Below are positions 1-5,735 of a stretch of DNA of 5,862 nt, one piece after another. This DNA comes from Chloroflexota bacterium (GTDB lineage Bacteria > Chloroflexota > Limnocylindria > Limnocylindrales > CSP1-4): contig PMIQ01000122.1 in NCBI GenBank assembly GCA_003157175.1, forward strand, positions 4,730 to 10,591, given 5' to 3'. Every line of letters starts with the position of its first letter. The stretch's first letter is position 1. Under the pieces are notes generated by a model, which was not told where the DNA came from, made no database searches, and was given only the letters and a program-made list of their open reading frames with translations. The position numbers were made by a program, and so were the translations under genes.

Positions 1-29
1 CCGGGCCGCTTCTCTGCGAGTGGCCCCGA

Positions 30-2432
30 TCAGCTGGGCATGGCCGCCAGCAGGCTGGCCCTGGTCACCCTGGGTGACTTGGGCCCGAACTTGTGACGGA
101 GCAGGTCGTACTCGGTGTAGGGATGATCGTCCGTCACCATCTGGCCGCTTGCCCCGAATTGCTCGACCTTGGCGTCGGAGATCCAGACGCTGCCCAGGAT
201 CAGCTGTTCCCACTGGCTCGCGGTCGTGACGCCTGGCGGGGAGTCCGCCGCATCGGAGAGGTCGGACACAACGCCGGACTTCGAGAGAACGGACTCGATT
301 CCGGCCGGGGTCAGGGTGATCGGGTCGTCCGACCCGAGCATCAGGACGCCATTCGCGCCCGCCATCGGCGAGAAGACGATGGTCACGTGCGGGAACACGC
401 TCTTGAACGTCTTGGCGTGGCTGCGCAGTTCGTCGACGGTCAGGCCCGAGCCCGAATAGACCCATTGCATCATCACGCCGCCCGGATTCAATCGGGACCT
501 GGCGGCGGCGTAGAACTCCTGCGAGAAGAGGACCGCCGTCCCCGAGGTGTTCATCGGCGGCGGGGGATCGACCATCAGCAGGTCGTAGGTGTGGTTCGTC
601 AGTTCGACGTGGTTGCGGCCGTCGGCGATGATGACGTGCCCCTTCGGGTTGGCCATGACCTGCTGCCAGTCGGGGTAGAAGTACTTGAACATGCTCGGGA
701 CCGACGGAACGAGCTCCACAGCCTCGACGTTGAGTCCGTCCTGCAAAGCGCTGCGGTAGCTGGAGCCCATGCCGAAGGCGATGATGCACATGGACTGCGC
801 ATCGGGCTTGACCATGAGGGGCAGGTCGGGCATGAAACGAGTGATCGCCGACACTCCCGTCATCGAGTTCCCTCCGACGTAGAGCCGCAGATGGAACAGC
901 GCGCCGGGCACGTCCGCCGCCTGGGTTACTGCCACGTCGTCCTCGGCCTGGCCGAGGATCTGCGCGTGGAGGCGCTCCAGGGTGGACGTGGAAGGATCGA
1001 CGACCAGCGCATTTGGGACGACCATCAGCACCACCGCGACGATGGCCACGGCCCCGCCCAGGGCCGATCCCATCCGCCGCGCGGCCATCGCGAGGGGCCT
1101 GGCCTGCGAGAGTAGAACGACGCCGGTGGCGGCGTTGATGGCTGCGATGAGCACGACCGATCGGGGCGAGGTCAGGAACGGCATGAGGAAGAAGGGGACG
1201 ATGAAGGTCCCGCAGAGCGCCCCGACGGTGTTGGCGCCGAGCAGGAGACCGGTACTGGTTCCGACTCGATCGTCGGACTCGGCGACGAGCATCGAGCTCA
1301 TCGGGAAGACCACGCCCATGATCAGGGCGGGCGGGGCGACGACGACTATCAGCTCGCGCAGGAAGCTCCAGCTGACGAGGTACTTCGTCTCGACCCCGAG
1401 GCTGGCCAGAACCACGAAGGCCAGCGCGATCTCGGCGACGCCGAGGAGGGCAACAGGGTGCCGCGTCTTCGAGAGGAAGCGCGCGAAGACGAACGCTCCC
1501 ACGGCGATGCCGGTCAGGAAGATGGCCAGGATGCAGGTGAAGACGTAGCTCGAGCTGCCGGTCCCCGACGAAAGGATCCTGGTCCACAGGTTCTGGTACC
1601 CGAGCGAGGTGAGGCCCGACACGAAGGCCACGGCGAGGGCCAGCTTGGGGCGCGAGATCGAGGCCACGCCGGTCCCCAGCACGGATCGGGCTGCCGTCGC
1701 GACCGAGGAGTCGGGCGTGCCGGCCGTGGCGGCCAGCTCGGCGGCAGGCGCGGCATCCGTGTCCTGGGTCGAGGAGGGCCGCTGCCGGAGGCTGAGGGCG
1801 AAGGCGGCCACGCCGGCCGTGGCCGAGCAGGCTACGCCGACGAGCAGTGTCTCCTCCAGGCCGATGAGCTCGATGAGGAAGATGCCGGCCAGCACCGCGC
1901 CGAAGATGGCGCCGAAAGTGTTGACCGTGTACAGGCTGCCGAACTCGGTGCCGAGGGTGTTGTGATCGCGGACCAGGTACCGCGAAAGAGTGGGCAGGGT
2001 GGCGCCCATCAGGATCGTGGCCGGCCCGAGGGCCAGGAGCGACAGCACGAACCTGACGAGCGTCAGCAGGGCCGGGTTCTCTTCAAGGGTCCCGAAGACG
2101 CCGCGGTAGACCTCGTGCATGCCGAGGAACGTTGCCGGGGTGAGGAGCACGGCCACGACAACGAGGAGCTCGAGGATGGCGTACATGCGCAGCGGATTGC
2201 GGACACGGTCGGCGATTCGGCCGCCCGCGACGCTCCCGATGGCCATGCCGCCGAAGAATCCGGTGAGGATCGCGGAGATGGCCTGGGTCGTGTTGCCGAA
2301 GACCAGCACGAGCTGGCGCGCCCAAACGACTTCGTACACCAGGCCGGCGAAACCCGACAGCACGAAGATCAGCAGGATTATCCGCTTAGCCGCGGCCGGA
2401 TTGGCCCCCGCTTTCGGTTGCACGTTAGCCAC
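30..2432 (-). CDS. Fused MFS-like membrane protein / spermidine synthase-fold domain
   Basis: An 800-residue protein with two parts. Residues 17-477 are a polytopic membrane region with about 13 hydrophobic segments in two related halves (17-215 and 262-442), joined by a hydrophilic Ala/Thr-rich linker (216-261). Each half opens with a similar signature: SGFAGLVYEVVWAR at 26-39 and SGLTSLGYQNLWTR at 272-285. Residues 548-700 are a Rossmann-type spermidine synthase-like domain: a Gly loop FGMGSS (553-558), an acidic strand end VEAVEL (569-574), IADGR (602-606), YDLLMVDPPPP (616-626), FSQEFY (636-641) and LNPGG (648-652). TDDHPYTEYDLLR (767-779) is the usual tail of fused MFS/spermidine synthases. 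The usual Asp residues of GGGDG and DSSDP are absent, so polyamine synthesis is doubtful; a different SAM-linked or non-enzymatic role is possible. The start is GTG: an in-frame TAA lies immediately upstream, so no longer form exists. The stop is TGA. The fold assignment is confident; the substrate is unknown. Confidence 0.93.
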   Translation of the reverse strand: MANVQPKAGANPAAAKRIILLIFVLSGFAGLVYEVVWARQLVLVFGNTTQAISAILTGFFGGMAIGSVAGGRIADRVRNPLRMYAILELLVVVAVLLTPATFLGMHEVYRGVFGTLEENPALLTLVRFVLSLLALGPATILMGATLPTLSRYLVRDHNTLGTEFGSLYTVNTFGAIFGAVLAGIFLIELIGLEETLLVGVACSATAGVAAFALSLRQRPSSTQDTDAAPAAELAATAGTPDSSVATAARSVLGTGVASISRPKLALAVAFVSGLTSLGYQNLWTRILSSGTGSSSYVFTCILAIFLTGIAVGAFVFARFLSKTRHPVALLGVAEIALAFVVLASLGVETKYLVSWSFLRELIVVVAPPALIMGVVFPMSSMLVAESDDRVGTSTGLLLGANTVGALCGTFIVPFFLMPFLTSPRSVVLIAAINAATGVVLLSQARPLAMAARRMGSALGGAVAIVAVVLMVVPNALVVDPSTSTLERLHAQILGQAEDDVAVTQAADVPGALFHLRLYVGGNSMTGVSAITRFMPDLPLMVKPDAQSMCIIAFGMGSSYRSALQDGLNVEAVELVPSVPSMFKYFYPDWQQVMANPKGHVIIADGRNHVELTNHTYDLLMVDPPPPMNTSGTAVLFSQEFYAAARSRLNPGGVMMQWVYSGSGLTVDELRSHAKTFKSVFPHVTIVFSPMAGANGVLMLGSDDPITLTPAGIESVLSKSGVVSDLSDAADSPPGVTTASQWEQLILGSVWISDAKVEQFGASGQMVTDDHPYTEYDLLRHKFGPKSPRVTRASLLAAMPS

Positions 2433-2443
2433 TTACTCCATGT

Positions 2444-2450
2444 CCTCCTT
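2444..2450 (-). promoter_or_regulatory. Strong Shine-Dalgarno for the fused MFS/spermidine synthase-like gene
   Basis: The minus strand reads AAGGAGG here, a full anti-16S match, 11 nt before the GTG start at 2432. That spacing is slightly long. Between the two sits ATG GAG TAA (2433-2441), a two-codon reading frame whose stop abuts the GTG. The ATG is only 2 nt from the Shine-Dalgarno, probably too close to be used efficiently, so GTG remains the best start. Confidence 0.75.
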
Positions 2451-2543
2451 GGTCGGGGCGAGCCGGGCCGGAATGCCGCCTGGCGAGGAGTCGTCGCGGG
2501 CCATGTCGCTGGAGTCCGCACCTGGGCTGGCCCTCGGGGGGAC

Positions 2544-2549
2544 AGGATA
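2544..2549 (-). promoter_or_regulatory. Possible -10 element (weak)
   Basis: The minus strand reads TATCCT, inside the least GC-rich stretch of the intergenic region and 111 nt upstream of the GTG start. No convincing TTGACA-like box lies 16-18 nt upstream (the best candidates there are CGTCTT or CCGTCT), so this is only a candidate. It would allow the downstream gene its own transcript. Confidence 0.17.
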
Positions 2550-2606
2550 GCAACTCAGCCACCTCGAAGACGGGCAGGTGGCGGCGCCACAGGCGCGCCG
2601 AGAACG

Positions 2607-2632
2607 GCCGGGGCGGCGCAATCGCCCCCGGC
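2607..2632. repeat. GC-rich hairpin, possible attenuator or terminator
   Basis: The arms GCCGGGGCG (2607-2615) and CGCCCCCGGC (2623-2632) pair over nine base pairs with one bulged C and a 7-nt loop. No run of U follows on the minus strand, so it does not fit a classical intrinsic terminator, although high-GC bacteria often use hairpins without a U tract. It sits between the two genes, where termination or mRNA processing would make sense. Confidence 0.35.
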
Positions 2633-2653
2633 GCGCGCCCGGCTCGTGGCCGC

Positions 2654-2679
2654 GCCGGCCTTGCCCTCGTCGGGCCGGC
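2654..2679. repeat. GGCCGGC inverted repeat
   Basis: GCCGGCC (2654-2660) and GGCCGGC (2673-2679) are perfect 7-bp arms with a 12-nt loop. A third copy, GGCCGGC at 2694-2700, could pair instead with the first arm. In DNA this GC-rich such short repeats can arise by chance, so function is uncertain. Confidence 0.3.
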
Positions 2680-2704
2680 TGTCTGCCGCGCTTGGCCGGC
2701 GGAT

Positions 2705-2721
2705 CCGGGCTTAGAGCCCGG
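2705..2721 (-). terminator. Hairpin spanning the stop codon of the propeller gene
   Basis: CCGGGCT (2705-2711) and AGCCCGG (2715-2721) form a perfect 7-bp stem with a 3-nt loop. The TAA stop (2711-2713) lies partly in the stem and partly in the loop. No U tract follows on the minus strand. It could protect the transcript end or contribute to termination together with the hairpins downstream. Confidence 0.3.
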
Positions 2722-5551
2722 TCAGATCACCGTAGAAACCCTCGAGGACTCCGGGCTTGGCCCAGCCCACGACGACGACTCTCTGATGCAGCGAGGCGAT
2801 CTGGCAGGTGCTGGACCCGCCGAACGAGAATGGGTTGGCCATCGGCTGTTGCCACGTAAGGGCGTCTCGGCTGGCCCACACCCTCCAGCTGGCGGCTGGG
2901 CTCGCCGAGCCTGAGGCCGCGGCGCCGGCCGCCGGCGCGGACCCGGCCGAGGGCGGGGAGACCGCCACGAAGCCCGAGTCCAGCGTTCCCCAGCAGCCGC
3001 CCATGGTCGTGAGCTTGGAGTCCTGCCAGGCCGTGCCGTCGGCCGACCACCACCAGCTGGTGTTGCCTGTCAGGCCCTGGCTCGTGGTCACCAGTCCCTT
3101 GCGGGTGGCGATCACTACCCCGCCGTTCGAAGGCAGCTTCCAGGTCGCTGCGACCCAGCTCAGACCATCGGACGAGGTCCAGACTGCCGCCTTGCCGGTG
3201 GCGTCGACGGCGGATGCGATGAACCCGCTGGACCACGACGAAACCGTCAGCGAGTAGGCATTCGCACCGGCGATGGAGGCGTCGACCCAGGTCATGCCGT
3301 CTCCGGAGTACAAGAGCCGCGCCCCGTCGTCCGAGCTGGCGGCCGCGACGAAGTCGCCGCCGTGGACCGCCACGGACCCGAGGCTCGACGGGGCGTCGCC
3401 GCTGATCGCCGCCGCCGTCCAGGTCGTGCCGGTCAGGTCCCAGATGGCTGCCGCTGAGCCTGATGCCGTGGCGATGCTTCCGACCGCGACGACGTCGCCC
3501 TGACTATCGAGTGCGGCCGCCGTCACGACGGGCGTTCCCGCGGCAGGGACCGGGCTGCCCGTCCCCGAGGCCGGCACTACGCTGGCCGAACCCGTGGCAG
3601 GCGCCATGCTTGGCGTTGCCGTGTCGGGCACCTGGCTTCCCGTCCCCGAGGACGCCGCTTCCGCTGCGGCCAGCACGGCCGGGCCGGCCTGCGTCGACCA
3701 GGTGCTTCCGTCTGCGGAAGAGAAGACGGTCGTCCCGCCCTTGCCGTTCACGAAGGCGAGGAATTGATTCGTCGTGGCGATGACCGGGCCGAGGGTGCTA
3801 TCGGCGGTGAGCCCGGGAACCATCGGCGTCGCGCCGGCATTCAGCAAGACGGAGAACGCGGGCGTGGGCGTGACCTCTACCACCGGCAGCGGCTCTCCGA
3901 GCGTCACGTTGCCGGTCAGGACGGCCAGCGAACCGCTCGCGTCGATCCCCGCCAGGACCAGTCTGTCGCCGAAGGGCGCCAGACGGCCGCGGGTGAGGGC
4001 CGAGGCGCCGGTCGTCATCGGCTTCCAGGTCGTGCCGTCGTCGGATGTCCAGAGAGACACCAAGTCCGTCGGGGAAGCGGAAGCTCCCGGAGACGCGGAC
4101 GCGCCCAGGACGCCGGTCGGCTCTGAGGAAACGGCAACCAGGGAATCGAACACCTGCGTGACCGATTCGAGCGCCTGGGACTCGCGAGAGGGCAGGGCGT
4201 TTCCTCGGTACCAGTTGATGCCATCAGGCGATATCCACGCCATCGCCACTGCGGCCGTCGGAAGCGGCGTGGGCGACGGAGACGCCGAGGCCCCCGAAGC
4301 GGCCGGTGTCCCCGTCGGCTTGGGAGTCGGCTTGGGCGTGGCCTTGCTCTTCGATGCCGAAGGGCCCGCGGTCGGCGAAGGCGAGGGCGATGGCGAAGGA
4401 GTGGCCAGCTCGGCCGGCGTGAGAATCTGGCTGCCGACTGCCACGAGCCCGTTCCCATAGGCCACAAGGTCCTGGACCTCGAAGCCGGCGAGCGGGGCTG
4501 CCGCCTCGGTCCAGTGCGTGCCGTCTGGCGAGGTCCACGCCTTGGTGTGGCGAGGATCGGTCCCGGTCGAGACGGCGACGATCGCAAACCCGCCGGCCCA
4601 GGCGCGGACCGCCCGCGGAATATACCCGGTGGCGTTTGGCAGGTTGACGGCGGTCCAGCTCGACCCATCCGGTGAGAACCAGGCGACGCCGTTGCCGGCG
4701 GAGACCATCGCGCCCGGTCGCTCGGCCAGGCCGATCATCTCGGTGTCGTTGGGGACATCGATCGAGGCGGGCGACCAGGTTCGGCCGTCGCGTGAGTGCC
4801 AGGCGGTGGCGACGACCGTGCTTCCGGCCGCGAACCCATCGCCCACCGCGACCAGGCCGCCGTTGCCGTCGTCGGCGAAGCCGAGGACCACGAACCGCTG
4901 ATTGGGCGCACCGAACGAGCCTGCAGCCGAGATGGACTGCCATGTCGAGCCGTCGGTCGAGGACCAGACGCCGCTGGACTTGCCGTCGCTGCCCATCATC
5001 AGCAGCTGCGAGCCCTGCGAGACGAAATACGGTCCGTAGAAGAAGTTGCCCGTGGGCGGCTTGGACGCCGCTCGGAAGTCGACCGCGCGCACGCTGCCGG
5101 TGGCGGGAGTGGCGACCGGCTGGTTGGGGATGAGCATGACCATTCCGGCCACGACGGCGATGACGGTCGCGAGACCGACGACCAGGAAAATGGTCTGGAG
5201 GATCGACATCGGCCAGGTAGGTCGGTGGAGCGCGGGTCGGTGCAGCTCGGGTCTGTGGAGCTCGGGTCTGTGGAGCGCGGGCAGGCCGATCTTGGGTGGC
5301 TGCCAGGCCTTCGCCCCGCGGCGGCTCCGCGTGTGCGCCTTCGGCCGCGGCGTGGCCCCGAGCGCCGGTGGCGTCGTCGCGCGCACTCCGTGCGGGCGGC
5401 CGCGGAGCCCGCTGCCCGCAGGCGTCCCGGACGGGATCACTACCTCAGGGTGCGGCCGGCGAGTGCTCGGAAGGTCGGAGTGGAGAGGAGATGGGAACGG
5501 GTCGGTTGGGAGTTTGTCGTCGGGGCCACGCTCGACGCGAGGGTCGCTCAT
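2711..5551 (-). CDS. Membrane-anchored extracellular beta-propeller-like protein with twelve WxSxDGxxW repeats
   Basis: A 946-residue protein of unknown function. Residues 1-114 are a basic, Pro-rich, probably disordered tail, ending in four tandem LHRP units (91-111). Residues 116-141 are one hydrophobic helix. With no cleavage motif after it and strong positive charge before it, this reads as a type II anchor that puts the remainder outside the cell. Twelve blade motifs of the form W-x-S-x-D-G-x-x-W follow, beginning at 196, 251, 291, 339, 439, 501, 610, 704, 747, 791, 834 and 892; those at 610, 704, 747 and 892 are degenerate. Many are followed by a strand like GLVAVG. They resemble Asp-boxes of sialidase/BNR propellers but are one residue shorter between Asp and Gly, and no sialidase catalytic residues were recognised. 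Ser/Pro/Thr/Ala-rich inserts lie at 379-434, 480-497, 632-676 and 866-889. ATG at 5551 is preferred over an upstream in-frame GTG at 5617, which lacks a ribosome binding site and would only add an Arg-rich stretch. Ligand binding or adhesion is conceivable. Confidence 0.88.
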   Translation of the reverse strand: MSDPRVERGPDDKLPTDPFPSPLHSDLPSTRRPHPEVVIPSGTPAGSGLRGRPHGVRATTPPALGATPRPKAHTRSRRGAKAWQPPKIGLPALHRPELHRPELHRPALHRPTWPMSILQTIFLVVGLATVIAVVAGMVMLIPNQPVATPATGSVRAVDFRAASKPPTGNFFYGPYFVSQGSQLLMMGSDGKSSGVWSSTDGSTWQSISAAGSFGAPNQRFVVLGFADDGNGGLVAVGDGFAAGSTVVATAWHSRDGRTWSPASIDVPNDTEMIGLAERPGAMVSAGNGVAWFSPDGSSWTAVNLPNATGYIPRAVRAWAGGFAIVAVSTGTDPRHTKAWTSPDGTHWTEAAAPLAGFEVQDLVAYGNGLVAVGSQILTPAELATPSPSPSPSPTAGPSASKSKATPKPTPKPTGTPAASGASASPSPTPLPTAAVAMAWISPDGINWYRGNALPSRESQALESVTQVFDSLVAVSSEPTGVLGASASPGASASPTDLVSLWTSDDGTTWKPMTTGASALTRGRLAPFGDRLVLAGIDASGSLAVLTGNVTLGEPLPVVEVTPTPAFSVLLNAGATPMVPGLTADSTLGPVIATTNQFLAFVNGKGGTTVFSSADGSTWSTQAGPAVLAAAEAASSGTGSQVPDTATPSMAPATGSASVVPASGTGSPVPAAGTPVVTAAALDSQGDVVAVGSIATASGSAAAIWDLTGTTWTAAAISGDAPSSLGSVAVHGGDFVAAASSDDGARLLYSGDGMTWVDASIAGANAYSLTVSSWSSGFIASAVDATGKAAVWTSSDGLSWVAATWKLPSNGGVVIATRKGLVTTSQGLTGNTSWWWSADGTAWQDSKLTTMGGCWGTLDSGFVAVSPPSAGSAPAAGAAASGSASPAASWRVWASRDALTWQQPMANPFSFGGSSTCQIASLHQRVVVVGWAKPGVLEGFYGDLTGL
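4250..4408 (-). repeat. Low-complexity Ser/Pro/Thr/Lys linker coding region
   Basis: This part of the propeller gene encodes residues 382-434, with runs such as PSPSPSPSPT and TPKPTPKPTG, then SASPSPTPLPT. It is inserted in the loop between the GLVAVG-type strand of blade 4 and the tryptophan strand of blade 5. It is probably a flexible, perhaps glycosylated, surface loop. Such codon-repetitive stretches are prone to length change by slippage. Confidence 0.8.
5222..5281 (-). repeat. Four tandem 15-bp units encoding LHRP pentapeptides
   Basis: Four consecutive 15-bp units occur at 5222-5236, 5237-5251, 5252-5266 and 5267-5281. On the plus strand they fit TCKGTGSAGCKCGGG with only a few differing positions. 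Being a multiple of three, they stay in frame and encode PALHR, PELHR, PELHR, PALHR (residues 91-110 of the propeller protein), just before the transmembrane helix at 116. The His and Arg content would make a positively charged, pH-sensitive juxtamembrane segment on the cytoplasmic face. Confidence 0.92.
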
Positions 5552-5564
5552 CAGGTGGTTTGTA

Positions 5565-5570
5565 CCTCTT
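5565..5570 (-). promoter_or_regulatory. Candidate Shine-Dalgarno for the propeller gene
   Basis: The minus strand reads AAGAGG, 13 nt before the ATG at 5551. The match is partial and the spacing long, but it is better than anything before the alternative GTG at 5617. It supports the shorter protein start, though not decisively. Confidence 0.45.
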
Positions 5571-5674
5571 ACGTTTCGCCGCTCCGCTCCCCCGGCCGCG
5601 CGCCTCCTCGGGGCCACGCCGCCGTGCGGATCGGGTTGCCACCGCCCATGGACGAGCCCGACTGGGCAGCGGTC

Positions 5675-5735
5675 GTAGAAGTCTGCACAATCGGGCGTAT
5701 TCGGGCGCGGCGAACGTGCAGCCTGCAGACTCTAC
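5675..5735. repeat. Interrupted inverted repeat upstream of the propeller gene
   Basis: The arms GTAGAAGTCTGCA (5675-5687) and TGCAGACTCTAC (5724-5735) are complementary over 12 bp with one extra A, separated by 36 nt. Between them TCGGGCG occurs twice (5691-5697 and 5701-5707), exactly 10 bp apart. The element lies about 125-185 nt upstream of the ATG. It could be an operator for a dimeric regulator or a 5' leader hairpin. A partial alternative pairing exists between CTGCAC (5683-5688) and GTGCAG (5716-5721). Confidence 0.5.

Larger units (their letters stand above)
2433..2710. other. Intergenic region with GC-rich hairpins
   Basis: These 278 bp separate two co-directional minus-strand genes. 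A 62-codon minus-strand frame (2433-2621) lies here in the same phase as the downstream gene, but its translation is Arg/Pro/Ser-rich, without a good ribosome binding site, and is not supported as a gene. The gene-distal half (2607-2700) is extremely G+C rich with several inverted repeats. The half near the downstream gene holds the Shine-Dalgarno and a weak -10-like hexamer. No tRNA or other structured RNA was recognised. Confidence 0.7.

Noticed and set aside
1..29. Possible terminator after the fused gene
   Set aside because: Only a 5-bp GGGCC/GGCCC pairing with a 14-nt loop and no U tract is visible before the window ends.
93..1115. Plus-strand 340-codon open frame
   Set aside because: Arg/His/Asp-rich shadow of the spermidine-synthase-like coding region, with no family features.
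2433..2621. Minus-strand 62-codon frame just before the fused gene
   Set aside because: Composition is Arg/Pro/Ser-rich, no ribosome binding site was seen at its start, and no family is recognisable. Its stop adjacent to the GTG is noted instead as a two-codon frame.
1458..2714. Plus-strand 418-codon open frame antisense to the fused MFS/synthase gene
   Set aside because: Its translation is Arg/Gly/Glu/His-rich with no recognisable domain, and it lies opposite a clearly conserved membrane protein. Long antisense frames are expected in high-GC DNA.
3774..4460. Plus-strand 228-codon open frame
   Set aside because: Antisense to the propeller gene; its Gly/Val/Glu-rich repeats mirror the Ser/Pro linker on the other strand.
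2711..5551. Sialidase function for the propeller protein
   Set aside because: The repeat motif resembles Asp-boxes, but the spacing is one residue short and no arginine triad or FRIP-type motif was recognised; a fold resemblance is all the sequence supports.
5552..5617. N-terminal extension of the propeller protein from the in-frame GTG at 5617
   Set aside because: No Shine-Dalgarno precedes it and it would add 22 mostly Arg/Ala/Gly residues; the ATG at 5551 has a better, though imperfect, ribosome binding site.
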